Part shown: in pieces, positions 1 through 6,078 of the stretch
Position numbering within the stretch: position 1 is the first letter of the stretch
How the letters are laid out: each line of letters starts with the position of its first letter
Assembly (NCBI GenBank): GCA_016208645.1
Contig: JACQXP010000329.1
Coordinates: 1-16,719 of the forward strand
Length of the DNA stretch: 16,719 nucleotides
From: Candidatus Methylomirabilota bacterium
GTDB taxonomy: Bacteria; Methylomirabilota; Methylomirabilia; Methylomirabilales; 2-02-FULL-66-22
Direction: 5' to 3'
Program-made: the position numbers and the translations under genes
Notes under the pieces: model-generated
What the model was told of the DNA's origin: nothing
The model's database searches: none
The model's input: the letters and a program-made list of their open reading frames with translations, nothing else

Positions 1-49
1 CTATTTCTTCTTCTAGCCGACCTCGTGTGAGCATGCAAGGAGCGGGCGT

Positions 50-1789
50 ATGACCGAGCAGGGCAACGTCCTCGGATTTCCGATCCTGTCGCTCATCACC
101 TTCCTGCCGCTGGTCGGGGTGGTCCTGCTGCTCCTGGTGGGGCGGGAACGGGTCCGGGCCATCCGCAACCTGGCCTTCCTCGTCTCCCTGGCCAGCTTCG
201 CGGTCTCGCTCCTCCTGCCGTTGTACTACGACCGGTCCACGGCGGCCGTCCAGTTCGTGGAGCGGTTGACCTGGATCCCCACCATCGGGGTGACCTACTT
301 CTTCGGGTTGGACGGGATCAGCCTGTGGCTGGTGATGCTCACCACCTTCCTGTCGCCCATCGCCGTCCTGTGCTCCTACGAATCCATCAAGCACCGGACG
401 AAGGAATTCTACATCTTCCTCCTCATCCTGGAGACCGGGATGCTGGGGGTTTTCGTGGCCCTGGACTTCTTCCTCTTCTACGTGTTCTGGGAGGTCATGC
501 TGGTCCCCATGTACTTTCTCATCGGGGTCTGGGGCAGCGACCGGCGCCTCTATTCGGCCATCAAGTTCTTCCTGTACACGCTGTTCGGCAGCGTCATCAT
601 GCTGCTGGGGATCCTGGCGGTGTACTTCTACGCCGGGGACCAGACCGGGCGGTACACCTTCGACGTCCTCCAGCTCATGCGGGTCGCCTATCCCCACGCG
701 CCGGTCATCAACTTCCTGGGGGTGGCGCTCTCCTTCCAGGACCTGGTCTGGCTGGCCTTCGCCCTCTCCTTCGCCATCAAGGTTCCCATGTTCCCGTTCC
801 ACACCTGGCTGCCCGACGCCCACACCGACGCCCCCACGGCCGGCTCGGTGATCCTGGCCGGCGTCCTGCTGAAGATGGGGACCTACGGGTTCATCCGGTT
901 CAACCTGCCCATGTTCCCCGAGGCCAGCCAGCACTTCGTGCCGCTGATCTTCGTCCTGTCCATCATCGCCATCATCTACGGGGCCATGGTGTGCATGGTC
1001 CAGCCGGACATGAAGCGGCTGATCGCCTACAGCTCCGTCAGCCACATGGGCTTCGTCATGCTGGGCATGTTCGCCTTCAATCCCCAGGGGGTCCAGGGCA
1101 GCCTCCTGCAGATGATCAACCACGGGCTGTCCACGGGCGGGCTCTTCCTTATCGTGGGCCTGATCTATGACCGGCGACACACCCGGCTCATCTCCGAGCT
1201 GGGCGGCATCTCCCGGCCGATGCCGGTCTATGCCACGCTCTTCGCCATCATCATGTTCGCCTCCATGGGGCTGCCGGGGCTGAACGGCTTCATCGGCGAG
1301 TTCCTGATCCTCATCGGGGCCTTCCAGGTCCGGTGGTGGTGGGGCGCCTTCGCCGTGACCGGGATCATCCTGGGCGCGGCCTACATGCTGTGGCTGTACC
1401 AGCGCACCATGTTCGGCGAGGTCACCAAGGAGGAGAACAAGAGCCTGGCCGACCTGGACGCCCGCGAGATGGCGACGCTTTTGCCCATCATCGCCTTCTG
1501 CTTCTGGATCGGCCTGTACCCGGCGCCGTTCCTCAAGGCCATGGAAGCCTCGGTGGCCAACGTGATCCAGATCGTGGAAAAGGGTGCGGCCGGGAAGGCG
1601 GTCGGCCCCAAGCAAGCTTCCGCCGGGCGCACCCAGGGGGTACCCGGCAATTCGGCAATTCGGCAACTGGGCAACTGGGCGATCCGGCAACCAGGCAACT
1701 CGGAACCCCAAATTGCCGAGTTGCCAAATCGCCAGATTGCCAATCTCGGCTCTCGGCTCGCAGCTCTCGACTCTAAGGGAAGCCGATGA
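50..1789 (+). CDS. nuoM: NADH-quinone oxidoreductase subunit M (copy 1)
   Basis: Antiporter-like proton-pumping subunit of complex I, in the cytoplasmic membrane. The 579-residue protein is polytopic and carries the family landmarks. These are a TM5 glutamate in FYVFWEVMLVPMYFLIG, a TM7 lysine in AIKVPMFPFHTWLPDAH, a TM8 lysine in GVLLKMGTYGF, and the TM12 glutamate in GFIGEFLIL. The start is well supported by AAGGAG at 37-42, 7 nt before the ATG. The stop overlaps the nuoN start (ATGA), implying translational coupling. The conserved fold ends near residue 520. The last ~47 residues (about 533-579) are not NuoM-like and are the translation of a tandem repeat at 1646-1771, read as GNSAIRQLGNWAIRQPGNS. 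A second, similar nuoM lies at the other end of the window. Identity is secure; the function of the tail is unknown. Confidence 0.97.
   Translation: MTEQGNVLGFPILSLITFLPLVGVVLLLLVGRERVRAIRNLAFLVSLASFAVSLLLPLYYDRSTAAVQFVERLTWIPTIGVTYFFGLDGISLWLVMLTTFLSPIAVLCSYESIKHRTKEFYIFLLILETGMLGVFVALDFFLFYVFWEVMLVPMYFLIGVWGSDRRLYSAIKFFLYTLFGSVIMLLGILAVYFYAGDQTGRYTFDVLQLMRVAYPHAPVINFLGVALSFQDLVWLAFALSFAIKVPMFPFHTWLPDAHTDAPTAGSVILAGVLLKMGTYGFIRFNLPMFPEASQHFVPLIFVLSIIAIIYGAMVCMVQPDMKRLIAYSSVSHMGFVMLGMFAFNPQGVQGSLLQMINHGLSTGGLFLIVGLIYDRRHTRLISELGGISRPMPVYATLFAIIMFASMGLPGLNGFIGEFLILIGAFQVRWWWGAFAVTGIILGAAYMLWLYQRTMFGEVTKEENKSLADLDAREMATLLPIIAFCFWIGLYPAPFLKAMEASVANVIQIVEKGAAGKAVGPKQASAGRTQGVPGNSAIRQLGNWAIRQPGNSEPQIAELPNRQIANLGSRLAALDSKGSR
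1646..1771. repeat. Octamer/heptamer array with inverted half, inside the nuoM 3' end
   Basis: Seven head-to-tail 8-nt units of the form GGCAAYTS occupy 1646-1701 (GGCAATTC twice, GGCAACTG twice, GGCGATCC, GGCAACCA, GGCAACTC). Four reverse-complement units follow at 1712-1743 (ATTGCCGA, GTTGCCAA, ATCGCCAG, ATTGCCAA). Four 7-nt units of the TCTCGGC type then run through 1744-1771. The two octamer blocks can pair, so the mRNA can fold into a long imperfect hairpin just before the nuoN ribosome site (AAGGGA, 1775-1780). The array is in frame and translated as the NuoM C-terminal tail. Confidence 0.9.
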
Positions 1790-3246
1790 CCCCACTGTTC
1801 AATCCGGCGGACCTGATCCTGGCGGCGCCCGAGATCGTCGTCACGATCACCGGCCTCCTGGTGCTGCTGCTGGATCTCGCCGTGCGCGGCCGGAATCGGG
1901 GCTGGCTGGGCGCCCTGAGCGTGCTGGGGGTGACCGTCGCGCTGGGTCTCGTCCTCCGTCAAACTTCCGCCCCGGCGCGAGCGCTCGCCTTCAGCGGCCT
2001 GCACGTGGTGGACAACTACGCCAACTTCTTCAAGGTGGTGTTCCTCCTGAGCGCCATCATCGTCATCCTGCTCTCCGCCCGGACCCTGCAAGAGCAGGGG
2101 ATGCCCGTGGGCGAATTCAACGCCCTCCTGCTGTTCGCCACCCTGGGGACCATGCTCATGGCGTCGGCGGCCGATCTCCTCTCGCTCTTCGTCGGGCTGG
2201 AGACCATGGCGGTCTGCACGTATGTCCTGTGCGGCTTCCTCAAGCGGGACCAGCGGTGCAACGAGGGGGCCCTCAAGTACCTCCTCATGGGGGCGTTCTC
2301 GACGGGGGTGGTTCTCTACGGGATGGTCCTGCTCTACGGCTTTGCCGGGAGCACCAATCTGGAGGCCATCGCCCGGACGATCGGGATGGGGACCTTCCGG
2401 AATCCCGCGCTCCTCATGGCCATGGTCCTGCTGGCGGCGGGCTTCGGCTTCAAGATCGCGGCCGTTCCCTTCCACATGTATCTGCCCGACATGTACGAGG
2501 GGGCGCCCACGCCCGTGGTGGCCTTCATGGCCGGGGCAGCGGAGCTGGCTGGGCTGGCAGTCCTGGTGCGGGTCTTCCTGCTGGCCATGCCGGGCCTCCA
2601 GGTGGACTGGGGCCTCCTGTTCTGGGTGCTGGCGGTCCTCACCATGACCATCGGGAATCTCGTGGCCATCGCCCAGGCCAATATCAAGCGGATGCTGGCC
2701 TACAGCACCATCGCCCACATGGGCTACCTTCTGATCGGGCCCGTGGTGGGCAGCCAGCTCGGGGTGGCGGCGGTGCTCTTCTATAGCCTGGTGTACGCCT
2801 GCATGACGATCGGGGCCTTCGGGATGGTGATCCTGCTCGCCCGCGGGACGGCGCGGGGGGATCAGATCGACGACTTCACCGGCTTGGCCCAGCGGAGCCC
2901 CCTGGCCGCCGCCATCATGCTGCTGTTCCTGCTGTCCCTGACGGGCATCCCGCCCACGGCCGGCTTCGTCGGGAAGTTCTACCTGTTCGCCGCCGCGGTG
3001 GACGCGGGGTACATCTGGCTGGTGCTCATCGCGGTGATCAACTCGGCCATCTCGCTCTTCTACTACATGCGGGTGGTGATGGTGATGTACATGCGGGATC
3101 TGCCGCCGCAGGGGATCGTCCTGAGCCGGTCGCCGGCCCTGTACCTGGCCCTGCTCCTGGCTGCGGCGGCCACGCTGCTCCTCGGCGTCTTCCCGGGCCC
3201 CGTCCTGGAATTCGCAAAGGCCTCCGCGGCAGGGATCGCAGGCTAA
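1786..3246 (+). CDS. nuoN: NADH-quinone oxidoreductase subunit N
   Basis: Third antiporter-like membrane subunit of complex I (486 residues, usual length about 480). The ATG overlaps the nuoM stop by 4 nt and follows AAGGGA with 5 nt spacing. Proton-path residues seen are Glu139 (GLETMAVCTYVLCGF), Lys223 (GFGFKIAAVPFHMYLPDMYEG) and Lys397 (GFVGKFYLF). The TM8 position that is lysine in Escherichia coli NuoN (FLATASKIAIF) aligns with Glu253 here (FMAGAAELAGL), an unexpected charge reversal. The loop NIKRMLAYSTIAHMGYLL is typical of the family. It is followed by a repeat hairpin and then a new promoter, so nuoN probably ends this transcript. Confidence 0.96.
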   Translation: MTPLFNPADLILAAPEIVVTITGLLVLLLDLAVRGRNRGWLGALSVLGVTVALGLVLRQTSAPARALAFSGLHVVDNYANFFKVVFLLSAIIVILLSARTLQEQGMPVGEFNALLLFATLGTMLMASAADLLSLFVGLETMAVCTYVLCGFLKRDQRCNEGALKYLLMGAFSTGVVLYGMVLLYGFAGSTNLEAIARTIGMGTFRNPALLMAMVLLAAGFGFKIAAVPFHMYLPDMYEGAPTPVVAFMAGAAELAGLAVLVRVFLLAMPGLQVDWGLLFWVLAVLTMTIGNLVAIAQANIKRMLAYSTIAHMGYLLIGPVVGSQLGVAAVLFYSLVYACMTIGAFGMVILLARGTARGDQIDDFTGLAQRSPLAAAIMLLFLLSLTGIPPTAGFVGKFYLFAAAVDAGYIWLVLIAVINSAISLFYYMRVVMVMYMRDLPPQGIVLSRSPALYLALLLAAAATLLLGVFPGPVLEFAKASAAGIAG

Positions 3247-3255
3247 CCACACGGA

Positions 3256-3309
3256 AATGCGGAATGCGGAATGCGGATTTTCATTCCGAAATCCGCAATC
3301 CGAAATGGT
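3256..3309. repeat. Heptamer array forming a hairpin after nuoN
   Basis: Three direct copies of AATGCGG (3256-3276) are followed by reverse-complement-type heptamers AAATCCG, CAATCCG (3289-3302). Segment 3268-3280 pairs with 3289-3301 over 13 nt with one mismatch and an 8-nt loop. It lies 21 nt after the nuoN stop and could act as a 3'-end stabiliser or weak terminator. No T-tract follows. The words AATCCGAAATCCGC recur in the nuoA-nuoC spacer. Confidence 0.85.
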
Positions 3310-3357
3310 GAGATGGGCCTTCAAGCCGTGGCCGCCTGTGGACACCCTCGCATCAGA

Positions 3358-3377
3358 TTCCCGACAAATCGGGGGAA
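3358..3377. other. Small inverted repeat between nuoN and the atp promoter
   Basis: CCCGA (3360-3364) and TCGGG (3369-3373) are separated by the 4-nt loop CAAA. TT/AA on the outside extend the stem past a 2-nt bulge. It lies 5 nt before the -35 box of the atpZ promoter. It may be a leftover terminator without a T-tract or an operator. The evidence is only the symmetry. Confidence 0.3.
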
Positions 3378-3381
3378 GGGC

Positions 3382-3410
3382 TTGACAGCGGGGAGATTCG
3401 CGGATAGAAA
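3382..3410 (+). promoter_or_regulatory. Predicted sigma70-type promoter of atpZBE
   Basis: A perfect -35 box TTGACA (3382-3387) is followed after exactly 17 nt by TAGAAA (3405-3410), which matches the TATAAT consensus at 4 of 6 positions. The expected transcription start is near 3417, giving a leader of about 45 nt before the atpZ ATG. An inverted repeat AGGAGG (3412-3417) / CCTCCT (3426-3431) straddles that start point and could be an operator or a leader hairpin. The first arm looks like a ribosome site but has no start codon near it. Confidence 0.6.
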
Positions 3411-3461
3411 AAGGAGGCTTTCCCACCTCCTGGTACCCCGCGCCTGACCGGGGGCCGTGTC

Positions 3462-3692
3462 ATGGCCGACGAAGAACCCTCGGTCCTCAGGCAGCTCGCC
3501 CGGTTAAGCACCATCGGCGTCACCCTGGTGGCGGCCACGGCCATCGGCCTGGCGATCGGATACGGGTTGGATCGGGTGCTCGGCACCGGCCCGTGGCTGA
3601 CGCTGATCTTCACGCTGTTCGGGATCGTGGCGGGGTTTCTGAATCTGTTCCGGGACGTGGGGATGATCGGGGGCAGACGCCGGAAGCCCTAG
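3462..3692 (+). CDS. atpZ: AtpZ/AtpI-family ATP synthase accessory protein
   Basis: Small 76-residue membrane protein with two predicted transmembrane helices (about residues 14-34 and 44-64) and a basic C-terminus (GRRRKP). This size, topology and position directly before atpB are those of the AtpZ/AtpI group. These proteins assist c-ring assembly or Mg/Ca handling of F-type ATP synthases. The motif AIGLAIGYGLDRVLGTGPWLT fits the family's glycine-rich first helix and following loop. It is the first gene after the predicted promoter. Its ribosome site is weak (GGGGG at 3451-3455). The next gene starts 13 nt after its stop. The subfamily name (AtpZ versus AtpI) is less certain than the family. 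Confidence 0.85.
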   Translation: MADEEPSVLRQLARLSTIGVTLVAATAIGLAIGYGLDRVLGTGPWLTLIFTLFGIVAGFLNLFRDVGMIGGRRRKP

Positions 3693-3705
3693 CTTGGGTA
3701 CGGTT

Positions 3706-4542
3706 ATGGCGACGGATGCAGCCGACAAGCGATCGGGTGGCAAAGGGTTCTGGTTGATCCTTGCTGGACTGGTGGGGGTGAACCTCGGGGTGAGCTTTTA
3801 CTTCGCTCCGCGCCGGGTCGAACTACACCATGCGCCCGTCGTGCAATTGCCGAACTTCCTGGCGTTCCTGGGTGTCCCGGGGGAGTGGATGCCGGCCCAC
3901 GTCACCTTTACCTGGCTGATCATGGCGATCCTCATGGTGGTGGGGGTGCTGGGAACCCGCGCGCTGAAGCCCGTCCCCGGCCCACTCCAGAACGTTGTGG
4001 AGGTCGTGATCGAGGCGTTCTGCGGATTGCTGGACCAGATGATCGGCCGGCAGGGGCGACAATTCCTCCCCCTCATCGGCACGGCCGGGTTGTTCATCCT
4101 CACCAGCAATCTCCTGGGCAACATCCCTGGCTTGCAACCACCCACGGCCAACTGGAACACCACCGTGGCCCTGGCCGTGACCGTGTTCCTCTCCTACAAT
4201 TACTTCGGGATCCGGAAGCACGGTTTTTTGAACTACTTGAAGCACTTCTGCGGCCCGATATGGTGGTTGGCCCCCATCATGTTCGTCATCGAGTTCATCG
4301 GGCACCTGGCACGGCCGGTGTCTCTCTCCATCCGGCTCTTCGGCAACATCTTCGGCGAGGAGAGCGTTATTGTCATCTTGATCTCCCTGGCGTGGCTGGT
4401 GATGCCCTATTTGATCTGGCTGGGTATCATGCTGCCCCTGAGCCTGTTCACGGCTATCGTGCAGACCTTCGTCTTCATCATGCTGTCCATGGTGTATATC
4501 GCCGGCGCCGTGGAGGAGGGGCACGGCGAGGAGCATCACTGA
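3706..4542 (+). CDS. atpB: F-type ATP synthase subunit a
   Basis: Subunit a of the Fo motor, which forms the ion half-channels against the c-ring. The 278-residue protein contains the signature GHLARPVSLSIRLFGNIFGEE with the essential arginine at residue 210. It also has the last-helix glutamine in FTAIVQTFVFIMLSMVYIAG. The ATG at 3706 is preferred over an in-frame TTG at 3694, which lies only 1 nt after the atpZ stop. It is about 45 residues longer than many bacterial a subunits. The extra part is an N-terminal hydrophobic segment (FWLILAGLVGVNLGVSFYF, about residues 15-33) before the usual first helix. The C-terminus is His/Glu rich (EEGHGEEHH). It is flanked by atpZ and atpE. The remaining F1Fo genes are not in the window. 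Confidence 0.96.
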   Translation: MATDAADKRSGGKGFWLILAGLVGVNLGVSFYFAPRRVELHHAPVVQLPNFLAFLGVPGEWMPAHVTFTWLIMAILMVVGVLGTRALKPVPGPLQNVVEVVIEAFCGLLDQMIGRQGRQFLPLIGTAGLFILTSNLLGNIPGLQPPTANWNTTVALAVTVFLSYNYFGIRKHGFLNYLKHFCGPIWWLAPIMFVIEFIGHLARPVSLSIRLFGNIFGEESVIVILISLAWLVMPYLIWLGIMLPLSLFTAIVQTFVFIMLSMVYIAGAVEEGHGEEHH

Positions 4543-4634
4543 GATCGGGAAAGCATTCAGGCGTTGACATGTCCGCGTCAGGTCGGCCGGCCGCGTGATG
4601 CGGGCGCGGGCGGACCCTGGGCTTGGCGGACCTC

Positions 4635-4658
4635 ATGACGGGTCATTGGAAAGGAGGG
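4635..4658 (+). promoter_or_regulatory. Dyad plus strong ribosome binding site of atpE
   Basis: A perfect dyad ATGAC-GG-GTCAT (4635-4646) ends 4 nt before AAGGAGGG (4651-4658), the strongest Shine-Dalgarno sequence in the window, which is 5 nt from the atpE ATG at 4664. A strong site fits the need for many c subunits per complex. It also decides the start against upstream in-frame GTG/ATG codons at 4595-4600. Any role for the dyad is inferred. Confidence 0.6.
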
Positions 4659-4663
4659 AGTGG

Positions 4664-5011
4664 ATGGGCGGCTTTGGCGGACGGGTGGCGTGGGTGACAA
4701 TGGCACTTCTTCTCCTGGCGGTCGGGTCGGCCTTCGCGGCCGAGGCCGGCGCGCCCGGGGGCGGCGGGATGTCGGTGGGGGTGATCAGCATCATCACGGG
4801 CGGCTTCGCCATGGCGATCGCGTCGGCCGTGGCCGCCCTGGCCCAGAGCAAGGCCATCGTGGCGGCCCTGGATGGCATCGCGCGGCAGCCGAACGCGGCG
4901 CCCCGGATCCAGGTGGCCATGATCATCGGTCTGGCCCTGATCGAGTCGCTGGCAATCTACGTGCTCCTGATCTCCCTGATCGTCTTCTTCGTGAAGCCGT
5001 TCGGCGCCTAG
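4664..5011 (+). CDS. atpE: F-type ATP synthase subunit c, with N-terminal signal-like segment
   Basis: Proteolipid subunit c, which forms the rotating ring of Fo. The 115-residue protein begins with a signal-peptide-like stretch (hydrophobic residues 8-22, SAFA-AEAG, possible cleavage near 25/26), then two helices joined by the ARQP loop (residues 73-76). The ion-carrying carboxylate is Glu94 in GLALIESLAIYVLL. Gln61, Ser95 and Tyr99 align with the Gln, Ser and Tyr of sodium-binding rings. Gln and Tyr also occur in proton rings, so Ser95 is the telling one. The usual GxGxGxG packing motif of helix 1 is replaced by alanine, serine and valine (IASAVAALAQS). The gene is followed immediately by a terminator, so it ends the atp unit. 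The start is fixed by AAGGAGGG. Confidence 0.95.
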   Translation: MGGFGGRVAWVTMALLLLAVGSAFAAEAGAPGGGGMSVGVISIITGGFAMAIASAVAALAQSKAIVAALDGIARQPNAAPRIQVAMIIGLALIESLAIYVLLISLIVFFVKPFGA

Positions 5012-5019
5012 CGTCGCTC

Positions 5020-5059
5020 GGGGGGACCTCGCGCTCGACCTGGCGGGTCCCCCCTTTTT
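5020..5059 (+). terminator. Rho-independent terminator after atpE
   Basis: A perfect 9-bp stem GGGGGGACC (5020-5028) / GGTCCCCCC (5046-5054), with a 17-nt loop, is followed directly by TTTTT. It starts 9 nt after the atpE stop and separates the atp unit from nuoA. Confidence 0.92.
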
Positions 5060-5069
5060 GGGCGCGCTA

Positions 5070-5087
5070 ATGTGCGATGCTTCACAT
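5070..5087. promoter_or_regulatory. CRP/FNR-family-like operator dyad upstream of nuoA
   Basis: The sequence TGTGC-GATGCT-TCACA (5071-5086) matches the CRP consensus TGTGA-N6-TCACA at 9 of 10 positions. The symmetry extends one base on each side (ATGTG...CACAT). It lies just after the atpE terminator and 48 nt before the nuoA ATG, where a promoter for the long nuo unit is needed. No clear -35/-10 pair was seen. The regulator is unknown. Confidence 0.45.
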
Positions 5088-5135
5088 GCCTGACGCGGGG
5101 ACGGTTCTGCGTCGCGCGCAGGTGAGTGTCCGGAC

Positions 5136-5492
5136 ATGCGCCTTGATTATCTGCCGATCCTGATCCTGGTGGTCCTGGCCGCGCTGTTCGCGGGGGGCTC
5201 CATTCTTCTCTCCGCCCTCCTGGGGCCGCGCCGGCCAGACCCCGAGAAGCTCTCGCCCTACGAGTGCGGGATGGAGCCGGTGGGCACCGCCCGGGAGCCG
5301 TTTTCGATCAAGTTCTACCTCGTGGCGATGCTCTTCATCATCTTCGACATGGAGATCGTCTTCCTGTACCCCTGGGCGGTGGTCTTCAAGCAGCTCAAGC
5401 TGTTCGGCCTCGTCGCCATGGGAACGTTTTTGCTCGTCCTGCTGGCGGGGTACTTCTACGTTTGGAAGAAGGGCGGGTTGGAGTGGGATTGA
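5136..5492 (+). CDS. nuoA: NADH-quinone oxidoreductase subunit A
   Basis: Small membrane subunit of complex I (118 residues, usual length) with three hydrophobic segments, near residues 5-27, 64-84 and 91-112. Family hallmarks are KLSPYECGMEPVG in the first loop and FYLVAMLFIIFDMEIVFLYPW in TM2, with its conserved Asp-Met-Glu. NuoA wraps NuoH and helps shape the quinone cavity entrance. The ribosome site AGGTGA (5120-5125) precedes the ATG. It is the first gene of the long nuo unit, after a terminator and an operator-like dyad. The next gene is nuoC rather than the expected nuoB. Confidence 0.96.
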   Translation: MRLDYLPILILVVLAALFAGGSILLSALLGPRRPDPEKLSPYECGMEPVGTAREPFSIKFYLVAMLFIIFDMEIVFLYPWAVVFKQLKLFGLVAMGTFLLVLLAGYFYVWKKGGLEWD

Positions 5493-5493
5493 G

Positions 5494-5629
5494 AGCCGCG
5501 AGCCGCGAGCCGAGAGGGGAGCAGAGGGGCTGAGGGGGAGCGGGGGGACCCCGGTGAAATTTCGAATGTCGAATTTCGAATGTCGAATTTGGCCAATCCG
5601 AAATCCGCAATCCGAAATCGGCAATGCGG
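5494..5629. repeat. Heptamer and 14-mer arrays in the nuoA-nuoC spacer
   Basis: Starting 1 nt after the nuoA stop are AGCCGCG, AGCCGCG, AGCCGAG (5494-5514). Then come two and a half copies of a 14-nt unit AATTTCGAATGTCG (5558-5590). A second 14-nt unit follows: AATCCGAAATCCGC, AATCCGAAATCGGC, and a half copy AATGCGG (5595-5629). Fourteen is twice seven, the period seen elsewhere in the window. No protein is supported here, and nuoB would normally occupy this place. Confidence 0.88.
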
Positions 5630-5697
5630 ACGGACGGGCCCCCGAATGATGGCTGCACCCAGAGGAACCCGAGGGGCGCCTTTCGCCGCAGGACCTG

Positions 5698-6078
5698 GTG
5701 CGCGTCTGCCGGTTCCTCCGCGACGACCCGGATCTGGCCTTCGACTTCCTGTCGGACGTCACGGGCGTGGACCGGTTGAAGCTCCCCCAGGCCTCGCCTC
5801 GCTTCGAGGTGGTCTACAACCTCTACTCGCTCCAGCACCGGCGCCGGCTGCGGCTCAAGGTCCGCGTGGACGAGGGGGAGGCGGTCCCCACGGTGACCGG
5901 CGTGTGGGAGACGGCCAACTGGCACGAGCGGGAGGTGTATGACCTGTTCGGCGTGCCCTTCGAGGGACACCCGGACCTCCGGCGCATCCTGATGCCCGAC
6001 GATTGGGAAGGCCACCCCTTGCGCAAGGATTACCCGGTCGAGGCGTCGCCCAGGTGGTGGGAGGAAGAGCCGGCATGA
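5698..6078 (+). CDS. nuoC: NADH-quinone oxidoreductase subunit C, N-terminally short
   Basis: The 30-kDa subunit of the quinone-reducing module, which binds NuoD and NuoB. The core of the family is present: RDDPDLAFDFLSDVTGVD near the N-terminus, then WETANWHEREVYDLFGVPFEGHPDLRRILMPDDWEGHPLRKDYPVE. Frame homology begins upstream of the GTG at 5698 (LSPQDLVRVCRFL), but a TGA at 5647-5649 closes the frame. Between the two lie no ATG, GTG or TTG, only CTG (5653, 5695). The protein is therefore about 126-141 residues and lacks roughly 30-40 N-terminal residues found in most NuoC proteins. The start is uncertain; AGGA at 5690-5693 is a weak ribosome site for 5698. The stop overlaps the nuoD ATG (ATGA). 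Confidence 0.88.
   Translation: MRVCRFLRDDPDLAFDFLSDVTGVDRLKLPQASPRFEVVYNLYSLQHRRRLRLKVRVDEGEAVPTVTGVWETANWHEREVYDLFGVPFEGHPDLRRILMPDDWEGHPLRKDYPVEASPRWWEEEPA

Noticed and set aside
1..49. Possible 3' end of an upstream gene (frame ending TGA at 28-30)
   Set aside because: Only nine codons are visible with no recognisable sequence. It is mentioned only in the end-joining hypothesis.
1381..3426. Long open frame on the minus strand opposite nuoM/nuoN (also similar ones at 6030-7316, 7952-9226, 9154-10659, 15106-16716)
   Set aside because: Rich in Arg, Gly, His and Gln with no recognisable fold, and exactly antisense to highly conserved genes. This is expected from GC-rich codon use.
3694..3705. 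TTG 3694 as atpB start
   Set aside because: It is 1 nt from the atpZ stop with no better ribosome site. ATG 3706 is the stronger codon and changes only four residues.
4564..4600. A second promoter (TTGACA at 4564-4569) and a 9-codon leader peptide (ATG 4569) before atpE
   Set aside because: No -10 box lies at the right distance and the tiny frame has no ribosome site. The TTGACA is likely chance.
5580..5942. Plus-strand open frame of 120 codons starting in the nuoA-nuoC repeat
   Set aside because: It overlaps nuoC in another frame, is Pro/Arg/Gly-rich and has no family features. It is not the missing nuoB, which needs CxxC-type cysteines.
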